Assembly: GCF_000308815.1 (NCBI RefSeq)
Contig: NZ_BAFX01000003.1
Location: forward strand, 1-64,000
Reading direction: 5' to 3'
DNA length: 64,000 nucleotides
Origin: Nocardia concava NBRC 100430
Lineage (GTDB): Bacteria; Actinomycetota; Actinomycetes; Mycobacteriales; Mycobacteriaceae
Part shown: positions 48,098 through 56,110 of the stretch, piece by piece
Layout: every line of letters starts with the position of its first letter
Numbering within the stretch: the first letter of the stretch is position 1
Translations under genes and position numbers: made by a program
Notes under the pieces: model-generated
Told to the model about the DNA's origin: nothing
Databases searched by the model: none
What the model saw: the letters and a program-made list of their open reading frames with translations, nothing else

Positions 48098-48601
48098 GTG
48101 TCTGCGAACGAGTCCACGGCGGTGAACGAATCCGCGCCGAATGCGTCTTTGACCGGCAAGATCAGGGCTCTGCTGCAGCGTGGCGGCGCGTTCCTGGTGG
48201 TCGGCGCGATCGGGTTCGTCGTGGACGCGGGCACCTACAACCTGCTGGTCTTCCTGGGCGGTGAGGGCCCGCTGTTCCACCGGCCGCTGCTGGCCAAGAT
48301 CATCTCGATCGGCGTGGCCACCGTGGTCACCTATTTCGGCAACAAGTGGTGGACCTACTCCGACCACGACGGCGAGACCGGGGCCCGGCACATCCTGATC
48401 TACGCGGCGCTGAATGTGATGGCCATCGGGCTGCAGCTGGGGTGCCTCGGATTCTCTCGTTATGTACTCGGACTGGACAGTCCCTTGGCGGACAACGTTT
48501 CCGGCACGCTCATCGGTCAGGCGGTGGCCATGGGCTTCCGATTCTGGGCGTACGGGAAATTCGTCTTCACCAATGCGGCCTCGGGAACGAATAACGCCTG
48601 A
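48098..48601 (+). CDS. GtrA-family membrane protein (second copy)
   Basis: A 167-residue GtrA-family protein with four helices: AFLVVGAIGFVVDAGTYNLLV, LAKIISIGVATVVTYFGN, ILIYAALNVMAIGL and a last helix ending FRFWAYGKFVF. NKWWTYSDHDG is the family loop. It pairs with the divergent GtrB-like GT2 gene (about 97 bp apart) and so probably serves the same lipid-linked sugar as a flippase-like partner. The GTG start is chosen from the -10 spacing. Confidence 0.87.
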   Translation: MSANESTAVNESAPNASLTGKIRALLQRGGAFLVVGAIGFVVDAGTYNLLVFLGGEGPLFHRPLLAKIISIGVATVVTYFGNKWWTYSDHDGETGARHILIYAALNVMAIGLQLGCLGFSRYVLGLDSPLADNVSGTLIGQAVAMGFRFWAYGKFVFTNAASGTNNA

Positions 48602-48694
48602 CACTGATATTGTCGGGCCGCCGAGCGTGACAGTGGCGGTGCGACCACGTCGGATGAGCCGGTGTCTAAGTATTCAAAGGATGTCGAGGGATTC

Positions 48695-50611
48695 ATGGAT
48701 GCGTCGGCTGGGCAGGCCGTGACCGAAACCGAGGACCGCAAGAGCGCTGAGTCGAAGGCGATCGAGAACGCGGAAGCGCCCGCGACCCTGCGCGCGGAAC
48801 ATGCCGCGCCGGAACGGCTGGTGCTGGCGCGCGGCATCTTCACCGGACCCGCGCCGAAGATCAGTGACGATCTGTACGCGGTGGCCAAGGGCAAGGTCAC
48901 CCGGGAACGGCAGACCCTGCGCCTGGAGAAGGGCGCGTCGGTCCACACCAACACCTACTTCGGCCGCTTCGCCGCCGCCTACTGGCAGCGCTGGACCAGC
49001 GTCACCGAGGTCGAGGTGGGCATGACCCTCGAGGTGGCCGGCAAGGTGCGGATCCGGCTGGCGGCCTCCGATATCGCGGGGCATCGCCGGGTGGTCGACA
49101 CCGCCGTGGTGAAGGAGACCGGCCGGGTGGTGCTGCGCGCGCCGCTGGACATGTACGTCGACGGCGGGGCGATCTGGCTCGAGATCGAGGCGCTGGGCGG
49201 CGAGGCCGTGGTCAGCGATCTGGCGTGGACCGCGGCCGCACCCGAGCAGGTGCGCCCGGTGGCCATCGCCATCTGCACCTTCAACCGGGCCCAGGATTGC
49301 GCGAATACCGTTGCGGCCCTGGCCTCGGACCCGACGGTGCTGTCGCTCATCGACGCCGTGTACGTCGTCGACCAGGGCACCGATCTGGTGCAGGATCAGG
49401 AGCTGTTCACCCGGACGCAGCCGCGCTTCGGTGACAAGCTGCGCTACATCCGGCAGCCGAATCTCGGTGGCGCGGGCGGTTTCACGCGCGGCCTCTACGA
49501 GGTGTCCGCGGCCAACGAGCACGCCGACGTCATCCTCATGGACGACGACATCCTGTGCGAGCCCGAAACCGTGTTGCGGCTCAACGCCTTCGCCAACCTG
49601 ACCGTGGAACCCACCCTGGTGGGCGCGCAGATGCTGTTCCTGTTCAACCCCGACTACCTCAATGTCGGTGCGGAGGAGACGAATCTGGGCAAGCTGCGCC
49701 ACGGCCAGAAGGTGGCCAAGGCGCTGCGCAACACCTCCATGCTCAAGAAGCACCAGGAACGCCGGGTGGACGCCGGCTACCAGGCCTGGTGGACCTGCCT
49801 GATCCCGGCCGAGGTGGTCAAGCGGATCGGGCTGCCGGTGCCGATCTTCTTCCAGTGGGACGACGTCGAATACGGCCTGCGCGCCCGGGAGAACGGTTTC
49901 GTCACCGTCACCCTCCCGAACGCCGCGGTGTGGCACGCCGACTTCTACTGGAAGGACTTCGACGACTGGGCGCGCTACTTCTCCTCGCGCAACTCGCTCA
50001 TCGTGTCCTCCCTGCACCACGATCTGGACCCGAAAGCGGTTACCCGCCAGCTTTTCCGGGAGATCGGCGAGTACCTGGTCGGCATGCAGTACGGCCTGGC
50101 GCACACCACCCTGCAGGGCATCGAGGACTACCTGCGCGGCCCGGAGATCCTGCGCGACGGCGGTATCGAGGCGCTGGCCAAGGCCCGCGGCTCGCGCTCG
50201 GACTACCCGGAGACCATCAAGCATCCGGCCGCCACGTCCCCGGTTCCCAACGCGCACCTGCACGTTCGCCGGGCGGGCGGGGAGCCCAGCCACCCGCTGC
50301 TGGTGCTCTACAAGCGCGCGCTGAACCAGTGGCTCGGCCGGGTCATCCCGGGCCCGGTTGCGGTCACCCGCGAGGACGCCCACTGGTGGCACGTCGGCCT
50401 GTTCAACCAGGTGGTCGTCACCGATGCCTCGCAGTCCGGTGTGCGAGTCCGCGTGCGGGACAAGGAAACCGCTCGCAAGCTGCTGCTGCGCGCCTACCGC
50501 GTACTGAAGCAGCTGCGCAAGGACCTGCCGAGCCTGCAGCAGCGCTGGCGCGCCGCCATGCCGGAGCTGACCAGCCGCGAGAACTGGGAACGCCTCTACG
50601 GAATCGACTAG
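48695..50611 (+). CDS. GlfT2-like galactofuranosyltransferase
   Basis: A 638-residue soluble GT2 enzyme similar throughout to M. tuberculosis GlfT2 (637 aa): an N-terminal beta-sandwich, then a GT-A domain with AICTFNRAQDC, QPNLGGAGGFTRGLYE, metal-binding DDD (283-285), WWTCLIP, catalytic WDDVEYGLR (Asp389/Asp390) and VWHADF (His414), then a C-terminal helical domain. Sequence divergence and location away from glf suggest a paralogue rather than the main galactan polymerase, whose gene would lie before this window. The ATG at 48695 has GAGGG upstream; a GTG at 48662 is an alternative. Confidence 0.87.
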   Translation: MDASAGQAVTETEDRKSAESKAIENAEAPATLRAEHAAPERLVLARGIFTGPAPKISDDLYAVAKGKVTRERQTLRLEKGASVHTNTYFGRFAAAYWQRWTSVTEVEVGMTLEVAGKVRIRLAASDIAGHRRVVDTAVVKETGRVVLRAPLDMYVDGGAIWLEIEALGGEAVVSDLAWTAAAPEQVRPVAIAICTFNRAQDCANTVAALASDPTVLSLIDAVYVVDQGTDLVQDQELFTRTQPRFGDKLRYIRQPNLGGAGGFTRGLYEVSAANEHADVILMDDDILCEPETVLRLNAFANLTVEPTLVGAQMLFLFNPDYLNVGAEETNLGKLRHGQKVAKALRNTSMLKKHQERRVDAGYQAWWTCLIPAEVVKRIGLPVPIFFQWDDVEYGLRARENGFVTVTLPNAAVWHADFYWKDFDDWARYFSSRNSLIVSSLHHDLDPKAVTRQLFREIGEYLVGMQYGLAHTTLQGIEDYLRGPEILRDGGIEALAKARGSRSDYPETIKHPAATSPVPNAHLHVRRAGGEPSHPLLVLYKRALNQWLGRVIPGPVAVTREDAHWWHVGLFNQVVVTDASQSGVRVRVRDKETARKLLLRAYRVLKQLRKDLPSLQQRWRAAMPELTSRENWERLYGID

Positions 50612-50632
50612 AGGGCGCGATATTCGCCTGAT

Positions 50633-50663
50633 CATGGCCCGGGACTCCGTGTCCCGGGCCATG
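50633..50663. terminator. Bidirectional terminator
   Basis: Perfect 13-bp stem (CATGGCCCGGGAC with GTCCCGGGCCATG) and 5-nt loop, followed by TTT on the plus strand, between convergent genes. Confidence 0.8.
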
Positions 50664-50669
50664 TTTCGT

Positions 50670-51518
50670 TCAGCGGCGTCGCGGCTGATCCGGTCCGCCG
50701 TCGTCCTCGGCGGTCCAGCCGATCACCTGTAGGTGCTGCACCAACTGCCCCGCGAAGGCGGGCACGATTGGATCCACGGCCACCGAAACCACGTCCACCG
50801 CAGCCGCTTCGGGCGTCTGCGCCTGCGACATGTCGGCGAAATACGGCCGGGAGGCCGCGGTGTCGACCAGCCCCGGGCACACGGCCCCGATGAAGATGCC
50901 GCGCCGTTCACCGTCCGTGCGGGCGAAGATCCGCATCGAGGCGACCTGCCCGATCTTGGACGGGTAGTTGATGGAGGCGGGCCACCCGGCATCCCGGTCC
51001 TTCCCGGCCTCGACCAGGTCGGCGAAGTCCAGCATGACCCGGTCGATATCCGCGAGATCCTGTGTCTCGGTGTCGAACAGGTGATGCAGGCTCGGGTCCA
51101 GATACCGCAGACTGCCGAACGCGCTGGCCACCACGAGGAACCGCCCGCCGGGCCGGACCAGCGGCCCGAATTCGCGAATCATCCGGGTGGTTCCGAGATT
51201 GTTGGTGTCGACGAATTCCCGAATCGTCTCCGCGTCGGTGCGTTCCGGGTCGCGCCGGGCCGCCGCGTTCGAGACGACGAGATCGAGTCCGCCGTGCCGC
51301 TCCTCGATCAGCCGAGCCGCGGCCGCGACGCTCTCGTCATCGCGAACATCCAGAACCAGCGGCTCCGCACCCGGAATGGCGCTCGCCGCCTCAGCGACCC
51401 GCTCGGCGTTGCGTCCGGTGACGTAAACGGTGGACCCGGTCTCCAGCCGCCGCGCCAGCAGCGCCGCCACCGCCCGTCCCAATCCCTGATTCGCGCCTGT
51501 GACAAGGGCAATGCTCAT
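50670..51518 (-). CDS. Short-chain dehydrogenase/reductase
   Basis: A 282-residue classical SDR. TGANQGLG (cofactor), LVVSNAA (NNAG-like) and NYPSK (Tyr-x-x-x-Lys) are present, with a large insertion between strands 5 and 6 typical of carbonyl-reductase-like SDRs; VCPGLVDTAASRPYF follows. The substrate is unknown. The ATG at 51518 is preferred over a TTG four codons earlier. 74 bp downstream of the next SDR gene on the same strand. Confidence 0.85.
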   Translation of the reverse strand: MSIALVTGANQGLGRAVAALLARRLETGSTVYVTGRNAERVAEAASAIPGAEPLVLDVRDDESVAAAARLIEERHGGLDLVVSNAAARRDPERTDAETIREFVDTNNLGTTRMIREFGPLVRPGGRFLVVASAFGSLRYLDPSLHHLFDTETQDLADIDRVMLDFADLVEAGKDRDAGWPASINYPSKIGQVASMRIFARTDGERRGIFIGAVCPGLVDTAASRPYFADMSQAQTPEAAAVDVVSVAVDPIVPAFAGQLVQHLQVIGWTAEDDGGPDQPRRR

Positions 51519-51592
51519 GCGAGCGGTCAACCCGAATCGGCGTCACGTATTCCCGTGTCCGCCAATCCGGGTCGACGACGCGATGGTGCGGT

Positions 51593-52441
51593 TCAGAGGA
51601 ACAGGTCGGTGGTGAGCTCGCCGTCGCCGGGGACCACGCGGTACTTGTCCAGGTCGGTGATGCCGTGTGCGGCAAGGACATCGTCGTCGATGAAGAAGTT
51701 GCCGGTGGTGTCCTTGGCGGGGGAGGTGAGGACCAGGTAGGCCGCGTCGGCGTAGATGTCGGGGGTGCGGGAGGTGGCGATCATTTCCTCGCCGCCCAGC
51801 AGGTTCTTGACCGCCGCGGTCGCGATCGTGGTGCGCGGCCACAGCGAGTTCACGCCGATGCCGTACTTGCGCAGTTCCTCGCTCAAACCCAGTGTGGTGA
51901 GCGACATTCCGTACTTGGCGATGGTGTAGCCCAGCGCCATGCCCGCCCATTTCGGGTCCAGGTTCAGCGGCGGCGACAGGGTCAGGATGTGCGGGTTGCG
52001 CCCGGACTCCGCGGATTCCTTGAGGGCCGGGATGCAGAGCTTGGAGAGCAGGAAGCTGCCGCGGCAGTTGATGTCCTGCATGAGGTCGTACTTCTTCATC
52101 GGCAGCAGCTCGGTGGGGGAGATGTCGATGGCCGAGGCATTGTTGACCACCATGTCGATGCCGCCGAAGCGCTCGATGGTCTGCCGCACCGCGTCCGCCA
52201 CCGCCTCGTCGTCGCGCACATCGCCGAGGTACTTGAGCACGGTGCCGCCCGCCTGCTCCAGTTCGGCCGCCGCGGTGTGGATGGTGCCGGGCAATTTGGG
52301 ATGTGGCGCATCGGTTTTCGCGATGAGGGTGATGTTGGCGCCGTCGGCCGCCGCCCGCTTGGCGATCTCGAGGCCGATACCGCGGCTCCCGCCCGACATG
52401 ATCATGGTCCGGCCCGCCAGCTGCTTCGGTGCTTCGGTCAT
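51593..52441 (-). CDS. Short-chain dehydrogenase (HSDL2-like)
   Basis: A 282-residue SDR. MSGGSRGIGLEIAKRAAADGANITLIAKTD binds the nucleotide, VVNNASAID follows, and YTIAKYG holds the catalytic Tyr and Lys. ILTLSPPLNLDPKW is characteristic of hydroxysteroid-dehydrogenase-like 2 proteins. FFIDDDVLAAHG near the end is also typical. Putative role in fatty-acid or sterol metabolism; the substrate is unknown. GGAG precedes the ATG. Divergent from the serine hydrolase at 52706, with two palindromes between. Confidence 0.88.
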   Translation of the reverse strand: MTEAPKQLAGRTMIMSGGSRGIGLEIAKRAAADGANITLIAKTDAPHPKLPGTIHTAAAELEQAGGTVLKYLGDVRDDEAVADAVRQTIERFGGIDMVVNNASAIDISPTELLPMKKYDLMQDINCRGSFLLSKLCIPALKESAESGRNPHILTLSPPLNLDPKWAGMALGYTIAKYGMSLTTLGLSEELRKYGIGVNSLWPRTTIATAAVKNLLGGEEMIATSRTPDIYADAAYLVLTSPAKDTTGNFFIDDDVLAAHGITDLDKYRVVPGDGELTTDLFL

Positions 52442-52549
52442 GGCTCCGCTCCCGTTCCGTTGTGGTCGCCCCGAATCCGATCATCCGCGCCCGGATGACC
52501 CGGCGGGGCGGAAACTCTCGCATCTCGGACAGTAGGCCAGAAATGCACG

Positions 52550-52587
52550 CTATGCAACAAGGTGCATAGGGTAGTGCTGGCACTACC
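52550..52587. promoter_or_regulatory. Two abutting palindromes between divergent genes
   Basis: CTATGCA-ACAAGG-TGCATAG at 52550-52569 is followed directly by GGTAGTGC-TG-GCACTACC at 52570-52587. A TAGGGT -10-like box overlaps their junction (52567-52572). Likely operators for one or two repressors. Confidence 0.6.
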
Positions 52588-52705
52588 TCCGACGCGGTCG
52601 CGGACGCCACCACGATTCGGGCGTGCGGGGCATGGGCCGCGCGCTGCCGTCTTCCTAGCCTTGGAAGGGCCGGAGAACCCGGCCTGAACAGGAGGAATGC
52701 CTTCC

Positions 52706-53890
52706 ATGAGCGCATTGCGGCGCTATCGTGCGCGGACCGCGGCGGCCGGGATCGGGCTGGCGGCGCTGCTCGTCGTCCAGGGCTGCGCGACCCACGACGT
52801 GTCGAACGATCAGCCCGGCGGCGTGGGTCCGCGGCTGACCCGGCTGCTCGACGATCTCGTGCACCGGCACGGATTCCCGGGTGCGCAGGTGACCATCGAC
52901 GGGCCGGGCGGCCATCGGGTGCTGACCGCCGGGGCGGGCGACACCGCGACCGGTGCGCCGATCGCCGACGGTGATCGGGTCCGAATCGGCAGCAATACCA
53001 AGACATTCGTCGCCACGGTGATCATGCAACTGGTGGCCGAGGACAAGATCGATCTGGAGGCGCCGATCGAGCGCTACCTACCGAATGTGGTGCGCGGCAA
53101 CGGCAATGACGGCAATCGCATCACCGTCCACCAGTTGTTGCAGCACACCAGCGGCGTGCCCGACTATCTCGCGAGCGGCGACCCCGAACTCACCGCGAAA
53201 CCGGACACTCCGCAGCTGAAGGCCGACCTCGAGGAAATCCGCTGGGCCCATTACGAACCCGCGGACCTGGTGCGCGTCGCCATGGCCATGCCACCGCAAT
53301 TCGAGCCGGGTACACGATCTGTCTACACGAACACCAACTACATCCTGCTCGGCATGCTGATCGAACAGGTCACCGGCCGATCGGCCGAGGCCGAGATCGG
53401 CGCCCGCATCCTGGAGCCGCTGGGCCTGCGCGACACCTACTTTCCGGATGCCCGCGAGACCGGCATCCGCGGCCCGCATCCGCGCGGATATGAAGCCGCC
53501 GACGGCAAGCGCATCGATGTCACCGAGCTGGACCCGTCCTGGGGCGATACCGCCGGAGCCATGGTCGCCACCCCGGCGGATCTGAATCGCTTCTTCACCG
53601 CCCTGCTGGGCGGCAAGCTGCTGCCCGCCGCCCAGCTCGCACAGATGAAGCAGACGGTCCCGTTCGATCGCGAACCCGGCGCCGGATACGGCCTGGGCCT
53701 GATCCGGCACCCCGTCTCCTGCGGTGCGGAGGTGTGGGGACACGGCGGCAGCATCCCCGGATTCGAGACCCGCAATGCCGTGGCCGCCGACGGCACCGCG
53801 GTCGTGGTGACCGTCAATCAGCTCCCGTCCGACAAGGCCGGCTCCGATGCGGTGTTCGAGGTCTTCGACACCGCGCTCTGCTCACGATGA
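52706..53890 (+). CDS. Penicillin-recognising serine hydrolase lipoprotein (class C beta-lactamase/DD-peptidase fold)
   Basis: A 394-residue exported lipoprotein. The signal peptide ends in VVQGC (lipobox). The beta-lactamase-like domain has SNTK (Ser96 nucleophile, Lys99), Tyr207-Thr-Asn209 and HGG (His346), the three motifs of class C enzymes and DD-carboxypeptidases/esterases. LQHTSGVPDYL and FEPGTRSVYTNTNYILLG are typical of the Streptomyces R61-type family. GGAGGA lies 9 nt before the ATG at 52706; the ATG at 52697 is too close. Stop overlaps the next gene (ATGA). It might act on peptidoglycan or envelope esters; unproven. Confidence 0.9.
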   Translation: MSALRRYRARTAAAGIGLAALLVVQGCATHDVSNDQPGGVGPRLTRLLDDLVHRHGFPGAQVTIDGPGGHRVLTAGAGDTATGAPIADGDRVRIGSNTKTFVATVIMQLVAEDKIDLEAPIERYLPNVVRGNGNDGNRITVHQLLQHTSGVPDYLASGDPELTAKPDTPQLKADLEEIRWAHYEPADLVRVAMAMPPQFEPGTRSVYTNTNYILLGMLIEQVTGRSAEAEIGARILEPLGLRDTYFPDARETGIRGPHPRGYEAADGKRIDVTELDPSWGDTAGAMVATPADLNRFFTALLGGKLLPAAQLAQMKQTVPFDREPGAGYGLGLIRHPVSCGAEVWGHGGSIPGFETRNAVAADGTAVVVTVNQLPSDKAGSDAVFEVFDTALCSR

Positions 53891-55425
53891 GGGGATTGTC
53901 CGTGTTCCGAAAGCTGACCCCCGCCCGCGGCGCCCTGACCGCGGTCGCCGTCACCGGGCTGATCGCCGCCGTGGCGTTCACCACGACCGCCGTGTCCGAT
54001 CACGCGGGCGCGGCCGAACCGCTGGACCGCTACAACCACCAGCAACTCGCCTGGAAGTCCTGTGATGATCCCGGCCTGGACGGCATGGGCGCGCAGTGCG
54101 CCGACGTCACCGTGCCGCTGAATTACGCCGAGCCACAGGGCCGCACGATCACCGTCGCCATCTCCCGTATTCCGGCCACCGATCCGGCGCAACGGCGTGG
54201 CGTGGTGCTCTCCAACCCGGGCGGACCCGGCGGCGCGGGCCTGGACTACTTCGTCGAGACCAGCAAGGCCATGACTCCCGAGGTGCGGGCCCGCTACGAC
54301 CTGATCGGCATGGATCCGCGCGGCGTCGGGCGCTCGTCGGCGGTGAACTGCCACTGGCCGCACGGATTCGGGCTGCAGTTCGCCGGACCCGATGCCAAGA
54401 GTTTCGCCGAATCCGTCGCCGATCAGGCCGATCTGGCGGCGCGCTGCGTCGCCGCGGAGGGGGATCGCCTGCCGCACTTCACGACTCGTAACACGGCCCG
54501 GGACATGGATGTCATCCGCGCGGTGCTGGGCCAGGACAAGATCAGCTATGTCGGCACGTCGTATGGCACCTACCTGGGTGCGGTCTACATGCAGATGTTC
54601 CCCGAACGCTCCGACCGCATGGTGCTCGACGGCACCGTGGACCCGCATCGCTACGGTGCGGTCGGCATGGTGCAGGACATGGGCGCGCCCAATGAGGCCG
54701 CGCTCGACGCCTGGGCGGCCTGGACCGCGGAGCGCGACGGTGAGTACCACCTCGGCGCGACCGTCGCCGAGGTGCGCGGATCGGTGCAGCGGTTGATCGA
54801 ACATGCTGCCGCCCAGCCGATCCGGATCGGCGACTTCGAGGTGAACGCCCACATGCTGCCGCTGGTGCTGTACATCGCCTTCGATTCGCCGCACGGCTAC
54901 GGCCTTGCCGCCCAGCAGATCCGGGAACTGGCGGATGCCGCCGATGGCAAACCGGTGCAGCCGGACCAGGATCTGACGGGCAAGTTGGGCATCATGCTGC
55001 GCTCCCAGCCTCGCGACCTGTCACCGCAGATGGCGATCCTGTGCGGCGATGTCGACGCGCCCCGCGACCCCGCCTGGTACTGGCGCAATCTCGAGGCGTC
55101 CCGCGCCACCCAGCCGGTCTTCGGCGCGCTGGCCGACAACATCACGCCCTGCGCGTTCTGGGCTCCGCCCATCGAAACACCCACGGCCCTGGCGAATTCG
55201 GTGCCGAATCTGATCATCCAGGCCACCGGCGACACCCGCACCAATTACGGCGGCGCACTCGCTATGCACAAGGTGCTCACCGGTTCCCGCATGGTGACAC
55301 TGCAGGACGTCGCCATCCACTCGATCCTGGGCCGCTACCCGAACACCTGTGTCTACGACGCCTTCAACACCTACCTGGCCGACGGCACCCTGCCCGCCGC
55401 GGACGTCACCTGCCGCGACGAGTGA
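53887..55425 (+). CDS. Secreted alpha/beta hydrolase/tripeptidyl aminopeptidase (Hip1/CaeA-like)
   Basis: A 512-residue secreted serine hydrolase. Signal peptide at about 1-38 ends near HAGAAEP. The alpha/beta-hydrolase fold has NPGGPGGAGLDY (oxyanion loop), DPRGVGRS, nucleophile Ser225 in VGTSYGT, and a C-terminal TAP-like domain with QATGDTRTNYGGA and a late His (DVAIHSIL). M. tuberculosis Hip1 (520 aa) has the same design with Ser228. Translationally coupled (ATGA) to the upstream penicillin-recognising hydrolase; both act outside the membrane. Confidence 0.9.
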   Translation: MRGLSVFRKLTPARGALTAVAVTGLIAAVAFTTTAVSDHAGAAEPLDRYNHQQLAWKSCDDPGLDGMGAQCADVTVPLNYAEPQGRTITVAISRIPATDPAQRRGVVLSNPGGPGGAGLDYFVETSKAMTPEVRARYDLIGMDPRGVGRSSAVNCHWPHGFGLQFAGPDAKSFAESVADQADLAARCVAAEGDRLPHFTTRNTARDMDVIRAVLGQDKISYVGTSYGTYLGAVYMQMFPERSDRMVLDGTVDPHRYGAVGMVQDMGAPNEAALDAWAAWTAERDGEYHLGATVAEVRGSVQRLIEHAAAQPIRIGDFEVNAHMLPLVLYIAFDSPHGYGLAAQQIRELADAADGKPVQPDQDLTGKLGIMLRSQPRDLSPQMAILCGDVDAPRDPAWYWRNLEASRATQPVFGALADNITPCAFWAPPIETPTALANSVPNLIIQATGDTRTNYGGALAMHKVLTGSRMVTLQDVAIHSILGRYPNTCVYDAFNTYLADGTLPAADVTCRDE

Positions 55426-55434
55426 TCATCCGGA

Positions 55435-56082
55435 TCATCCGGCATTGAGATAGGCGAGCACGGCCAGTACCCGGCGATGCCCCACCTCGTCGGCGAACAA
55501 CCCCAGCTTGGCGAAGATGCTCCGAATGTGTTTGAGCACAGCGCCTTCGGACACCACGAGGCGCTCGGCAATGGTGCCATTGTCGAGCCCCTCGGCCATC
55601 AACGCCAGCACCTCCCGCTCGCGCGGGGTCAGTGCCGCCAGCGGATCATCGGTCTTGCGCCGCACCAGCAGCTGCGAGATCACCTCGGGATCCATGGCCG
55701 TCCCGCCCTCGGCGACCCGCCGCAGCGAATCCAGGAACCGATCCACCTTCCCGACCCGCTCCTTGAGCAGATATCCGATCCCGCCCGCCCCGTCCCCGAG
55801 CAGTTCGGCCGCATAGCTGTCCTCCACCCACGCCGACAGCACCAGCACCGGCAGCCCGGGATGAATCTCCCTGGCCCGCACCGCCGCCCGCAACCCGTCA
55901 TCGGTGAACGTGGGCGGCATCCGCACATCCACGACCACCGCATCGGGCCGGTCGGCGGTGACGATCCGCAGGAAGTCGTCGGCATTGTCGACCGCCGCGA
56001 CCACCTCGATGCCCGCGGTCTTCAGCAAGAGCGCCAGCCCCTCGCGCAGCAGGGCATCGTCCTCGGCGATCACCACCCGCAT
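55435..56082 (-). CDS. LuxR/NarL-family response regulator
   Basis: A 215-residue two-component regulator. The receiver has acidic EDD near the start, phosphoacceptor Asp in VVVDVRMPP, and a Lys in YLLKERV. The C-terminal helix-turn-helix is LTPREREVLALMAEGLDNGTIAERLVVSEGAVLKHIRSIFAKLGL. It follows the histidine-kinase gene by 28 bp on the same strand. The stop lies 9 bp from that of the convergent Hip1-like gene. Confidence 0.92.
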   Translation of the reverse strand: MRVVIAEDDALLREGLALLLKTAGIEVVAAVDNADDFLRIVTADRPDAVVVDVRMPPTFTDDGLRAAVRAREIHPGLPVLVLSAWVEDSYAAELLGDGAGGIGYLLKERVGKVDRFLDSLRRVAEGGTAMDPEVISQLLVRRKTDDPLAALTPREREVLALMAEGLDNGTIAERLVVSEGAVLKHIRSIFAKLGLFADEVGHRRVLAVLAYLNAG

Positions 56083-56110
56083 GATGTCACCACCTCATCC
56101 ACCGATTCCC

